The notes: generated by a model not told the origin, from the sequence alone. A DNA stretch of 64,000 nt from Verrucomicrobiota bacterium (GCA_016235555.1 JACRKC010000007.1:34087-98086); one strand, 5' to 3'. Positions 37,284-46,019 are shown, counted from the stretch's first letter. Numbers and translations are program-made.

Positions 37284-38821
37284 CTGCGCCTGCTGCTCCG
37301 GCGACCGGCGTCGCCGTCCACCGCGCCTGGATCGACGTCGCCAAGGGCGTGGCGATCCTCGCCATCGTCTATTTTCACCTCTGCGGCGAAGTCGGCGCGC
37401 CTTACGCCTTCGGCACCCAAGCCGGGGTCGACACATTTCTGATCCTCAGCGGCTTTGGGCTCACCGTCTCGCCCATGAGCGGCGGATTTCGTGAGTTTTT
37501 TGCGCGCCGGCTGTTTCGACTGCTTCCCGCGTATTGGCTCGTGCTGGTCGCCGTCGTGTTGCTCAACCTGATCGCCTTTCACTCGCGGATTTCGTGGCCC
37601 GATGTCGGCCTGCACCTCGTCTGCGCACATTTGCTGGGGGGCGAACACCCGGCATTCGCCCTCGTCACCGCCTGGTGGTTCATGGGTCTGATCGTGCCGC
37701 TGTATGTGGTCTATTTTCCGCTGCGCGGCCGCCTCCGGGGGACGGACGGCGTGGTCTGGGCGCTGGGATTTTGTGCGGCGATGGCGGTGCTCGGTTGGTG
37801 GGTGCTTCACTATGGCGCGGGCTGGGGGCGCGCCCCGCAGATTCACAGCGCCGGGCGTTTCGTCTCGTTTGCGACAGGCTGCCTGCTCGGCAGCGTGACG
37901 GTGGCGGGACCGGTCGCGGCCCTTCGCGCCCTGCAGTCCCCGTGCGCCGCCGCCGCGCTCGGCGTGTGGGGAGCCGTCGCGGTTTTTGCCGACGGCGCCG
38001 ACCTGATCGGCTATCCCTTCGCCGGCCTGGCGTTGATGTGCGTCGGCGTCGCAGTGGCATCGTCGCCTCCGCTCCGCTGGCTCGCCGTCATGCTCGGCGG
38101 CCTCGGCGCGATCTCCTTTGAGGTTTACCTGATCCACCAATATCTGCTCCACGACATCGCAACCCACGTCGTTTCACCGATGCTGGTGCAGTGGGACTAT
38201 TTCGCCACCGCCCAGGCCACGTGGCTGGCCGTCGCCTCCGCTTTGATCGCACTCGTGCCGGCCGGCGGTATCGCGTGGGGCGTCAATCGTTTGGTTCGTG
38301 GCCTGGCCTCGCGATCGTCGGTGCCGTCACCGGCGGTCGGCGCCGCGGGATTGACGGCGGTGTGCGTCGTCGCGCTGGGCGGCTGGCTGCTCGCGCGCCA
38401 ACCGACCGCACCTTCGACCCTCGCGCCCAGCGCCCAACGCTACGCACTCGTCATCGAACACGTGGCGCCGGGCCCAGGCGAATGGCGCGAGCCGCTCTGC
38501 TACTGGGGCACGCGCGAGCGGGCCGATTTGCTGTTCCTCGAACACGGGGCCGACGGCCGCGTGCGACTCGGATTCGATCACTGGGGCACCCGCTCCGTCA
38601 CCGGGCCCTGGTTCGAAGTCGGCGGCATCGAGCGCGCCGCACTGAACATCCATCGCGACCGCCGCACCCTCGTCGTTTCCCGGGGGATTGCCGTCATCGT
38701 CGCGAGTCCGCTCCCGCCCCATGCGCCCGAAGCTGCCGGCCGGATCGGACGCAATGACATCGGCTTCAGTCTGTGCGCGGCGACCGCGACGAGTCGGTTT
38801 CGCCTCGAGCCACACCATTAA
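37280..38821 (+). CDS. Acyltransferase-3 family membrane protein with C-terminal GDFLF-type module
   Basis: The 513-aa protein starts with the acyltransferase-3 signature (WIDVAKGVAILAIVYFHLCG; the family His lies in YFHL) and has about ten transmembrane helices to residue 375. From about 386 a soluble tail follows with ERADLLFLEHGADGRVRLGF and DHWGT, homologous to modules in the proteins at 33138 and 39294. OafA/WecH-type enzymes O-acetylate surface sugars, often with an extra periplasmic domain; here the extra domain is not the usual SGNH hydrolase. The ATG at 37280 overlaps the SDR stop by 4 bp. Confidence 0.8.
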   Translation: MTAPAAPATGVAVHRAWIDVAKGVAILAIVYFHLCGEVGAPYAFGTQAGVDTFLILSGFGLTVSPMSGGFREFFARRLFRLLPAYWLVLVAVVLLNLIAFHSRISWPDVGLHLVCAHLLGGEHPAFALVTAWWFMGLIVPLYVVYFPLRGRLRGTDGVVWALGFCAAMAVLGWWVLHYGAGWGRAPQIHSAGRFVSFATGCLLGSVTVAGPVAALRALQSPCAAAALGVWGAVAVFADGADLIGYPFAGLALMCVGVAVASSPPLRWLAVMLGGLGAISFEVYLIHQYLLHDIATHVVSPMLVQWDYFATAQATWLAVASALIALVPAGGIAWGVNRLVRGLASRSSVPSPAVGAAGLTAVCVVALGGWLLARQPTAPSTLAPSAQRYALVIEHVAPGPGEWREPLCYWGTRERADLLFLEHGADGRVRLGFDHWGTRSVTGPWFEVGGIERAALNIHRDRRTLVVSRGIAVIVASPLPPHAPEAAGRIGRNDIGFSLCAATATSRFRLEPHH

Positions 38822-38841
38822 CCGGCGCGTGACGGTCCGCC

Positions 38842-39297
38842 CTATCGCGCGTCATCCGGCCTCGCCCGAAACACCCGGTAGTTGAGCAGCAGAAACACCA
38901 CGACCGTCGACGGCGGGATCGCCCAAAACGTCGCCCACATCAGCCCCAGATCGAAGAACCGCTGGCAGACCGTGAACGCCGCCACGTTGATCACCCAGCT
39001 CACCGCGATCGTGAACAGATACTCGCCGAACTGCTTCGCCGGATCGTGCCGCCCGCTCGGCAGCGCCCAGAAGCGATTCGCGAGGTAGTGCGTCATCGTC
39101 GACAGCATCCATGAGATCGTGAACGCCACCGTGTCGTTCATCCGCCCCTTGATGAGGGCGAGCACGCCGAACTGCACGGCCGCCGACCCGCCGCCGACCA
39201 CGAGGAAGCGCGCGCCGCGCAACAGCGTTTCACGATCGGCAAGCCGGTGGATCATCGCAAAATCAGGACGCAACTCGATCGTGCGCCGCAATCTCAT
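38842..39297 (-). CDS. GtrA family membrane protein
   Basis: The 151-aa protein has four hydrophobic helices and the GtrA pattern ARFLVVGGGSAAVQFGVLAL near the N terminus, HYLANRFWAL in the middle and FLLLNYRVFRAR at the end. GtrA proteins are thought to flip bactoprenol-linked sugars made by GtrB-type enzymes, one of which is encoded at 31961. Its ATG overlaps the stop of the upstream large membrane protein gene as ATGA, so the two are coupled. Confidence 0.88.
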   Translation of the reverse strand: MRLRRTIELRPDFAMIHRLADRETLLRGARFLVVGGGSAAVQFGVLALIKGRMNDTVAFTISWMLSTMTHYLANRFWALPSGRHDPAKQFGEYLFTIAVSWVINVAAFTVCQRFFDLGLMWATFWAIPPSTVVVFLLLNYRVFRARPDDAR

Positions 39298-42107
39298 TCC
39301 TTGGCCGGCGGCAGCTCGCGCGCGGCGCGCAGGAGGTCGCCGCTGAAGGCCGGCCCGCAGCTCGAACCGCCGATCGGGTTGCGGCCGACATGGAGTTCAC
39401 CGGAGCCGGGCGGGTGAAAGGCCGTCTCCACGCCGAACACGCCCGCGCCATCCAGTGTCACGCGCACCTGCCCCGGGCGCACGACCTTGTTCGTTCCCAC
39501 CGCCACCTCGCGCGGCAGCGAACCCAGCTCGATCTCCAACTCATGGATCGCCGTGCGGTCGACCGCGACCGGCGCGGAAATCATCCGGCGCGAGTCGCCC
39601 CAATGATCGAAGCCGAAGCGCAGGCGGCCATCGTTGCCGTATTCGACAAACAGAAAGTCGCCCTCGCCCGGCCGGCCGGTCACGACCAGCGGCTCGCGCC
39701 CCCCGTCCCTCCGCCCGCGGGGAAACCGCAACGTCAGCCGCACCGCACCGCGCCCCACCACCAGCGGATCGGCCCCGTCGCGAAATCGCTCCTCCGCCAA
39801 AACCGTTTCGGCCGGCGAGTCCACGCGCCACGCCGCCGCGTCCGCCGGGAGCGTCACGCGACAAGACCACACGAGCACGCCGTCGAGCACGACGCGCAAC
39901 GCGCCCTTCGCGGCCGGTTCCGCCACGGCCGGCCGCGCCACTTTGATCAGCAGTTCATGCACCTGCGTGTCTGCCAGCAGCACGGGCGCGCTCGCCCGTG
40001 GCGCGGTGCCGGCGCCGTGCCACCCAAATCGCCCCGTTCCGTCCGCCAGACGCTGGAAAACCAGCCGCGCCTCCCGCCCCGCCGCGCCGATGCTGGCGAG
40101 CGGTTGCTCCACCGTGGACGGCGCCAATGCCACGCGCAGCCGCACGCAGTCCGCCGGCGGCTCCGTCGCGACACCCGGCCGCGCGTCCCGCTTCACGGCG
40201 AGCACTTCGCCCGTGAACCGATGGCCAAGCGCCTGGTCATCGAACTGCGGCGTCACCTGCACGGCCGTGGTTCCCACCGGGCCAATCCGCGCCTGCCCCT
40301 CCAGCACCATCTCGTCATTGACCGTGATCTCCACCGCCTGCCGCAACCGCGCGATCTCGCCTTCCGGCACCCCGCGCAGCAGAGGATGGGCGTCCGGGGG
40401 CCAGAACGACCCGAGTGCCACCCGCACGCGTTGCGGCTGCGTCGCATCGAGGTCGAGCGGCCGGCTGAGCTGCGCACCGCCGCCTTCTTGGGCGAACCCG
40501 AGCTGCACCCGCCCACGCTCGCCATACTGCACGAACACCCCGCTGCGCTGCGGTGCCTGGCCGACCACGAGCAACGCATGGCGCTCGCCGGGCCGGCCGG
40601 CCTTGGTCGGCAGCCGCACCGTCAGTTCGACCGGTCCGTGTCGCACGCCGGCGATGCGTTCGACGCCGGCCGCCAGTTGATTCAGCCGCCTGGCCAGCGC
40701 CCGATAACCGCGGGGATTGTTTTTCGGAAAAATGTCCGTGGTCGTCAGGCTGAACAGCACGGCGAATCCCGCCGAAAACACCACCGCCCCCACCCAGAGC
40801 GTCCGGGCCGACCAGCGCCACCACGGCCGCCCGTCGCGCACTTCCCGGTCCACCGCGAGCCCGCCCACGCCCGCGAGCAACATCCACGCCGGCGCGAAAT
40901 CGAGCAGGTAGCGGCCGTTGGCGCCGAAGAAAAACAACAGCAGCGTCGCACTCGCGCCGCCCGCCAGTGCGACCGCCAGCAACCACCTCGCCAGTCGCAC
41001 GCGCTCGGCCGGCTCCCGCCGGCGCAACGCCAGCGGCGCCGCCAGCGCGAACCACGCCAGCGGAAGATTCGTCAGGACTCCATAGACATTCTCGAACCCG
41101 CCATGACCCGCCGGGCCCGCTGGCGCCGCGATGCCGTTGAGAAACGGGAAGCAAGGCGTCCACTGCGCCGGCGCCCAGAAATAGAGCCAGGCGTTGAACG
41201 GCACGTAACGCAGCGCGAAGTGCGTCATGTGGAGCTCGTCGCGCGACGCCAGTTGGTAGCGTTGCCCGAATTCCCACGGATCGCCGAAGCGCGCGTAATT
41301 GTGCCACGCCAGCAACGCACCGATCACCGCCAGCGGCACCGCCGCGCCGAGCGCCTCGCGCCATGGGAGAGTTCCCCGCTGCCGCCACCGCGCCAACAAC
41401 GGCGCCAGCAGCAACGGCGTCGCCACGAGATAGGTGACCCGCGAAGCCACCGCCAGCGCAAGGCACGCCCCCGCCGCGCCCAACCACCACCCCGCCCGGC
41501 GCTCATGCAACAGCGCACCGAGCACACCCGCCAGCGCCAGCATGGCGAAGCAGTATCCCCCCGCGATCGGCAGTTCCCAAAATTGCGGGCGGCGCACGAG
41601 CACGGGCCCGAGGCCCGCGAGCCCGAGCGCCAGCACGCCCGTCAGCACCAGCCCCGTTCCCGCCTCCGGAAAAAACCGCCGCCGGATCGTCAGCCAGGCC
41701 GCCGTGCTCGCCAGAAAACCGCCCAGGGTGAACCCCAGGACGGCCGCCGCCAGCGGCAGATCAACCCCCGTCAGCGCGCGAAACGGCAGCATCAACACCA
41801 CCGCCGGCGCCACGCCGAAATACAGATAATACTTGCCCCGATAGAGCGATGTGTCGTGCAGCCCGAGCCCGGGCGGACGCTGCTTGAGATCGTGCGGATC
41901 GCTGACCGCGAGGAGCTCGGCCGGCACTTCCGCCTTGAGGTGCAGTTGCCCCGCCGCCCAGCCGTCGAGGAGGAGGTTGTAGTAGTCGCCTTGTTTTCCT
42001 CCGAACCGAATCGGCCCGTCACCCGACTCAATCGTCCACAGATAGAACCACGCGACCGCCGCGCACAGCAGTGCGACCAGCCAGCGTTCAACCCCACGGC
42101 GGTTCAT
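39294..42107 (-). CDS. GT-C-like membrane protein with three tandem GDFLF-type modules
   Basis: The 937-aa protein has about eleven hydrophobic helices in residues 1-470. The first loop, GGKQGDYYNLLLDGWAAGQL, and LYRGKYYLYFGVAPAVVLML are shared with the protein at 33138. The C-terminal 450 residues hold three divergent copies of one beta-rich module (near 490-640, 650-780 and 790-930). The last is the best preserved (PGEGDFLFVEYGNDGRLRFG, FDHWGDSR, GRNPIGGSSCGPAFSG). The ATG at 42107 is chosen over a GTG four codons upstream. It is probably a lipid-dependent glycosyltransferase, coupled to GtrA; this is inferred from topology and context. Confidence 0.6.
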   Translation of the reverse strand: MNRRGVERWLVALLCAAVAWFYLWTIESGDGPIRFGGKQGDYYNLLLDGWAAGQLHLKAEVPAELLAVSDPHDLKQRPPGLGLHDTSLYRGKYYLYFGVAPAVVLMLPFRALTGVDLPLAAAVLGFTLGGFLASTAAWLTIRRRFFPEAGTGLVLTGVLALGLAGLGPVLVRRPQFWELPIAGGYCFAMLALAGVLGALLHERRAGWWLGAAGACLALAVASRVTYLVATPLLLAPLLARWRQRGTLPWREALGAAVPLAVIGALLAWHNYARFGDPWEFGQRYQLASRDELHMTHFALRYVPFNAWLYFWAPAQWTPCFPFLNGIAAPAGPAGHGGFENVYGVLTNLPLAWFALAAPLALRRREPAERVRLARWLLAVALAGGASATLLLFFFGANGRYLLDFAPAWMLLAGVGGLAVDREVRDGRPWWRWSARTLWVGAVVFSAGFAVLFSLTTTDIFPKNNPRGYRALARRLNQLAAGVERIAGVRHGPVELTVRLPTKAGRPGERHALLVVGQAPQRSGVFVQYGERGRVQLGFAQEGGGAQLSRPLDLDATQPQRVRVALGSFWPPDAHPLLRGVPEGEIARLRQAVEITVNDEMVLEGQARIGPVGTTAVQVTPQFDDQALGHRFTGEVLAVKRDARPGVATEPPADCVRLRVALAPSTVEQPLASIGAAGREARLVFQRLADGTGRFGWHGAGTAPRASAPVLLADTQVHELLIKVARPAVAEPAAKGALRVVLDGVLVWSCRVTLPADAAAWRVDSPAETVLAEERFRDGADPLVVGRGAVRLTLRFPRGRRDGGREPLVVTGRPGEGDFLFVEYGNDGRLRFGFDHWGDSRRMISAPVAVDRTAIHELEIELGSLPREVAVGTNKVVRPGQVRVTLDGAGVFGVETAFHPPGSGELHVGRNPIGGSSCGPAFSGDLLRAARELPPAKE

Positions 42108-42232
42108 GACGCCGGACACCGGTCAGGTCCAACGCGCGCCCCGCCACCCATGCCAAGGCACCGCGCAAACCTCACTTGCGTCTCCCGGTCCGTTCGCTTC
42201 GCCTTCAGGGCGTTTATCATCTGCGTCACGGA

Positions 42233-43270
42233 ATGAATCGCACCACCACCGGGCAAACCAATTTCGCCGTCGTCGGCTGCGGCCTCATCGGCCGCAAACG
42301 CACCCTCGCTCTCGCCAACGTCCCCGGCGCCGCGTTGCTCTACACGTGCGACCTCGACGCCAACCGCGCCGCGGATCTCGCGAAACTCGCCCCGGGCTGC
42401 ACCGCCACCACCGATTTCGCCACCGTGCTCGCCGACGCCCGCGTGCATGCCGTGGTGGTCTCCACGCTCAACGCGTCGCTCGCCCCGCTCACGCTCGCCG
42501 CCGTGCGCGCCGGCAAACACGTCATCGTCGAAAAACCTGGCGCGCTCAACGCCGCCCAGCTCCGCACCGTGCAAGCCGCCGCGCAGCAAACCGGCGCGCG
42601 CGTCCGTCTCGGTTACAATCATCGCTTTCACCCCGCCCTTCGCAAGGCCCGCGAACTCGTCGACTCCGGCGTGATGGGTCCGCTGATGTTTCTGCGCGGT
42701 CGCTACGGCCACGGCGGGCGCAAGGGCTACGACCGCGAGTGGCGCGCCGATCCCGCCCTCTCCGGCGGCGGCGAACTCATCGACCAGGGCGTGCACCTCA
42801 TCGATCTCGCCGGCTGGTTCCTCGGCGATTTCGCCAAGGTCGAAGGCCACGCCTCGACAGTCTTCTGGGACATGAAGGTCGACGACAACGCCTTCCTCTC
42901 GCTGCGCACCGCCGCCGGCCAGACCGCCTGGCTGCACGTGAGCTGCACCGAGTGGAAGAACATGTTCTCCCTCGAGCTCTACGGCCGCACCGGCAAGATC
43001 ATCATCGACGGCCTCGGCGGCAGCTACGGGAAGGAAAAACTCACCTTTTATCCGATGCACCCCGACAAGCTGGGCGTCGCACCCGAGGCGCAGATTTTCG
43101 AATTCCCCGGCGCCGACGACTCATGGTCGATCGAAACGCACACGTTCGTCGAAGACATCCGCCAAAATCGCGAACCCGCCCCCGGCCTCCGCGAAGCGAT
43201 CCGCACCTTCGAAATCGTCGAGACCATCTACCGCCAGAGCGGCTATCCGGTTTCGGAGGCGGGTTTGTGA
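42233..43270 (+). CDS. Gfo/Idh/MocA family oxidoreductase
   Basis: The 345-aa protein has an N-terminal Rossmann domain (FAVVGCGLIGRKRTLALANV), the family Glu-Lys-Pro in HVIVEKPGALNAAQ, and C-terminal alpha/beta domain residues GGGELIDQGVHLIDLAGWFL with the conserved Asp-x-x-x-His. Such enzymes oxidise or reduce sugars and nucleotide sugars with NAD(P). The ATG giving MNRTTTGQ fits the fold start. It lies 160 bp before the heptose kinase gene, so an activated-sugar step is plausible. Confidence 0.88.
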   Translation: MNRTTTGQTNFAVVGCGLIGRKRTLALANVPGAALLYTCDLDANRAADLAKLAPGCTATTDFATVLADARVHAVVVSTLNASLAPLTLAAVRAGKHVIVEKPGALNAAQLRTVQAAAQQTGARVRLGYNHRFHPALRKARELVDSGVMGPLMFLRGRYGHGGRKGYDREWRADPALSGGGELIDQGVHLIDLAGWFLGDFAKVEGHASTVFWDMKVDDNAFLSLRTAAGQTAWLHVSCTEWKNMFSLELYGRTGKIIIDGLGGSYGKEKLTFYPMHPDKLGVAPEAQIFEFPGADDSWSIETHTFVEDIRQNREPAPGLREAIRTFEIVETIYRQSGYPVSEAGL

Positions 43271-43279
43271 CGTTGGATT

Positions 43280-43373
43280 GTCATTCTGAGCGCAGCGAAG
43301 AATCCAGTTTGATTCTCGGCGCACTACTTGGGTGCGTTTCTCCTGCTGGATTCTTCGCTTCGCTCAGAATGAC
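43280..43373. repeat. Long inverted repeat, copy A of four
   Basis: A 27-base left arm (43280-43306, beginning GTCATTCTGAGCGCAGCGAA) and right arm (43347-43373) match at 26 of 27 positions and enclose 40 bases. It occupies most of the gap between the oxidoreductase and heptose-kinase genes. The same arms recur at 44471, 52205 and 57601. Confidence 0.92.
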
Positions 43374-43429
43374 AGATTGAACTACCCCGCGCTCCATTCC
43401 TCCCTCATTCCCTCAGTCCCTTTTCCGCA

Positions 43430-44413
43430 ATGATCATCACTCGCTCCCCCCTTCGCGTCTCCCTCGGCGGCGGCGGCACCGACCTGCCGTCGTATTACCG
43501 TGAGTTCGGCGGCTTCCTCGTCGCCGCCGCCATCGACAAATACGTCTACATCACGCAGCACCGGACGTTTCAGCCGGAGATCATCATCAAATACTCGAAG
43601 CTGGAGCGCGTCCCGTCCGTCGACCAGATCGAGCACCCGATCATTCGCGAGGCCCTGAAACTCACCGGCGTCACCGATCCGCACCTCGAACTCACTTCGA
43701 TGGCCGACATCCCCGGCGGCACCGGCCTCGGTTCCAGCGGCAGTTTTACGACGGCGCTCCTCAAGGCGCTGCACGCCTACAAGAAGAACCTCATCTCGCC
43801 CGCCGAACTCGCCGAACAGGCCTGCGACATCGAGCTCAACAAACTCGGCGAGCCCATCGGCAAGCAGGACCAATACATCGCCGCCGTCGGCGGCATCACG
43901 GCGTTCACCTTCCACAAAGACGGCCGCGTCGAATACCGCCCGTGCAAAATCGCCGAGGAGACGCTCTTCAACCTCGAAGACAACCTCCTCCTCTTCTTCA
44001 CCGGCTACTCCCGCAGCGCCTCCGCGATCCTCAAGGACCAGAACGACAAGTCGAAGGCCAACGACCAGGCGATGCTCGACAACATGCATTTCACGAAGGA
44101 CCTCGGCTTCCAATCGCTCGCCGCCCTCGAGACGGGCAACCTCGAAGAGTTCGCCCGCCTGATGGACGTGCACTGGCAGCGCAAGAAGGCCCGCAGCTCC
44201 GGTATGAGCAACGACCGGATCAACGAGTGGTATGACCACGCGATGGCCCACGGCGCGCTCGGCGGCAAACTCATCGGCGCCGGCGGCGGCGGGTTTTTGA
44301 TGTTCTACGCCGGCGACAAGAAAAAGCTCCGCCACGCGATGCGCGAAAAAGGCCTCCAGGAAGTCCGCTTCCGCTTCGACTTCGAAGGCAGCAAGGTCGT
44401 CGCGCAGAATTGA
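43430..44413 (+). CDS. hddA: D-glycero-alpha-D-manno-heptose 7-phosphate kinase (HddA-like, GHMP family)
   Basis: The 327-aa GHMP kinase has SPLRVSLGGGGTDLPSYYRE at the N terminus, the ATP loop GGTGLGSSGSFTTALL, and C-terminal LIGAGGGGFLMFYAG. This set is characteristic of HddA, which phosphorylates heptose 7-phosphate at C1 in the GDP-D-glycero-D-manno-heptose pathway. The adjacent guanylyltransferase-like and GmhA-like genes support this. Fucose or mevalonate kinases are less likely given the YYREFGG motif and neighbours. The leader before the ATG is C/T-rich with no clear ribosome site. Confidence 0.85.
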   Translation: MIITRSPLRVSLGGGGTDLPSYYREFGGFLVAAAIDKYVYITQHRTFQPEIIIKYSKLERVPSVDQIEHPIIREALKLTGVTDPHLELTSMADIPGGTGLGSSGSFTTALLKALHAYKKNLISPAELAEQACDIELNKLGEPIGKQDQYIAAVGGITAFTFHKDGRVEYRPCKIAEETLFNLEDNLLLFFTGYSRSASAILKDQNDKSKANDQAMLDNMHFTKDLGFQSLAALETGNLEEFARLMDVHWQRKKARSSGMSNDRINEWYDHAMAHGALGGKLIGAGGGGFLMFYAGDKKKLRHAMREKGLQEVRFRFDFEGSKVVAQN

Positions 44414-44419
44414 TCGAGC

Positions 44420-44599
44420 ACCACGAAATACACCAAACACACGAAAAGAAAGACACTGCCTCATGCCTGTTCATTCTGAGCGCAGCGAAGAATCCAATAG
44501 CGCGAACGCCTGCGCCTCTCGTGCTCGTGCTGGATTCTTCGCTTTGCTCAGAGTGACAAAGGACTTGGGTTCTTTCGTGTGATTCGTGTGTTTCGTGGT
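44420..44599. repeat. Nested inverted repeats, including copy B of the four-copy element
   Basis: The inner pair is copy B (44471-44496 with 44531-44556, 23 of 26 matching). The outer pair, 44420-44446 (starts ACCACGAAATACACC) and 44573-44599, matches at 24 of 27. The whole gap between the heptose kinase and the guanylyltransferase is therefore one nested palindrome ending seven bases before the ATG. Confidence 0.88.
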
Positions 44600-44606
44600 T
44601 TCAAGA

Positions 44607-45323
44607 ATGACTTCCTCCGATCTCCCTGTCGCGCTGCTCGCCGGCGGCATGGCCACGCGCCTGCGCCCGATCACTGCGAAAATTCCGAAGCTCCTCGTCG
44701 AGGTCGCCGGCGAACCGTTCTTCTCCCACCAACTCCGGCTGCTGAAGAAAAACGGCCTCACGCACATCGTCCTCTGCGTCGGTTATCTCGGTGAGCAGAT
44801 CGTCGAGCTCTACGGCGACGGCGCGAAGTGGGGCGTGAAGATCGACTACGCATTCGACGGCCCCAAACTCCTCGGCACCGGCGGCGCGCTGATCGCCGCG
44901 CTGCCCAGGCTCGGCGACGCGTTCTACGTCCTCTACGGCGACAGCTACCTGCCCATCGATTACCGCGCCACCGGCGATTTTTTCCTGCGCAGCGGCAAAC
45001 TCGGTCTCATGACCGTCTACGAAAACCAAGGCCGCTACGACACCAGCAATGTCGAGTTCGCCGACAACGAGATCAAAATCTACGACAAAAAGAACAAAAC
45101 GCCCGCGATGCGCCACATCGACTACGGCCTCGGCGTCTTCCGCGCCTCCGCCTTCGACGCCTTTCCCCGCGACGCCGTGGTCGATCTCGCCGAGGTGCAA
45201 AAATCCCTCGTCGCCCGCCGCCAGCTCGCCGGTTTCGAGATGAAAGAGCGCTTCTACGAGATCGGCTCCCACGAGGGCCTGAACGAACTGGACGCTCTGC
45301 TCAGGGAAGGCCTGAAGGGCTGA
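44607..45323 (+). CDS. hddC: Heptose 1-phosphate guanylyltransferase (HddC-like nucleotidyltransferase)
   Basis: The 238-aa protein is a sugar-phosphate nucleotidyltransferase: VALLAGGMATRLRPITAKIP (the usual G-x-G-T-R is G-M-A-T-R here), KLLVEVAGEPFF, and YVLYGDSYLPIDY with the metal-binding Asp. HddC is about 230 aa and makes GDP-D-glycero-alpha-D-manno-heptose from the 1-phosphate. The assignment relies on its place between HddA- and GmhA-like genes; a generic NTP-transferase reading cannot be excluded. Its stop codon lies inside the left arm of an inverted repeat (45307-45326). Confidence 0.82.
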   Translation: MTSSDLPVALLAGGMATRLRPITAKIPKLLVEVAGEPFFSHQLRLLKKNGLTHIVLCVGYLGEQIVELYGDGAKWGVKIDYAFDGPKLLGTGGALIAALPRLGDAFYVLYGDSYLPIDYRATGDFFLRSGKLGLMTVYENQGRYDTSNVEFADNEIKIYDKKNKTPAMRHIDYGLGVFRASAFDAFPRDAVVDLAEVQKSLVARRQLAGFEMKERFYEIGSHEGLNELDALLREGLKG

Positions 45324-45388
45324 AAAGCGGAACCGCTAAAGCTCCCTGACCTGCCCCTCATTCATACGATTTCAGCCTTTCAGTCCTT
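45307..45388. repeat. Inverted repeat overlapping the hddC stop codon
   Basis: The left arm AAGGCCTGAAGGGCTGAAAA (45307-45326) and the right arm at 45369-45388 are reverse complements at 17 of 20 positions. The TGA stop of the upstream gene is within the left arm. The right arm is pyrimidine-rich and merges into a C/T tract running to the next ATG at 45413. Confidence 0.72.
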
Positions 45389-45412
45389 CTGCCTTTCCTC
45401 CTTTTTCCGCCC

Positions 45413-46015
45413 ATGTCATACGCTGCTCAACACCTGCAAGAGACGGCCGAGATCGTCTCCAAATTGAATCCCGCCGACTGCGAGAAATGCGTCGCCGAAC
45501 TGCGCGCCACGCGCGAACGCGGCGGCCGCCTGTTCATCCTCGGCGTCGGCGGCTCCGCGGCCAACGCCTCGCACGCGGTGAACGATTTTCGCAAGATCGC
45601 CGGCCTCGAGTGCTACGCCCCCACCGACAACGTCTCCGAGCTCACCGCCCGCACCAACGACGAGGGCTGGGCCACCGTGTTCGTCGAGTGGCTCCGCGGC
45701 TCGCGCCTCAACGCCAAGGACACGCTGCTCATCTTCTCCGTCGGCGGCGGCAATCTCGAGAAGAACGTCTCCCCCAATCTCGTCATGGCGCTCAAGCTCG
45801 CCAAGGAAGTCGGCGCCCGCGTCATCGGCATCGTCGGCAAGGACGGCGGCTACACCGCCAAGGTCGCCGACGCCTGCGTGATCGTGCCCACCGTCAACCC
45901 GGCCAACATCACGCCCCACAGCGAAGCCTTCCAAGCCGTCATCTGGCACCTCTTCGTCTCCCATCCCGACCTCAAGGTGAACCAGACGAAGTGGGAGTCG
46001 GTCGCGAAGCCGTAA
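45413..46015 (+). CDS. gmhA: Sedoheptulose 7-phosphate isomerase-like SIS protein (GmhA-like)
   Basis: The 200-aa SIS-domain protein has GGRLFILGVGGSAANASHAV (phosphosugar loop with SAANASH, as in GmhA) and SEAFQAVIWHLFVSHPDLK near the C terminus, where GmhA has its catalytic His. GmhA converts sedoheptulose 7-phosphate to D-glycero-D-manno-heptose 7-phosphate, the first step towards GDP-heptose. Length is normal for GmhA. The next enzyme, the kinase, is encoded upstream; no GmhB phosphatase gene is found in the window. Confidence 0.85.
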   Translation: MSYAAQHLQETAEIVSKLNPADCEKCVAELRATRERGGRLFILGVGGSAANASHAVNDFRKIAGLECYAPTDNVSELTARTNDEGWATVFVEWLRGSRLNAKDTLLIFSVGGGNLEKNVSPNLVMALKLAKEVGARVIGIVGKDGGYTAKVADACVIVPTVNPANITPHSEAFQAVIWHLFVSHPDLKVNQTKWESVAKP

Positions 46016-46019
46016 GCAG

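Noticed and set aside
39390..42236. A 948-aa plus-strand reading frame opposite the 937-aa membrane protein
   Set aside because: It is Arg/Gln/His-rich with no hydrophobic or catalytic pattern, an antisense artefact of GC-rich coding DNA.
43280..43373. Terminator for the oxidoreductase gene
   Set aside because: The arms are long with a 40-base loop and no U-tract, and identical copies occur elsewhere, so a repeat element fits better.
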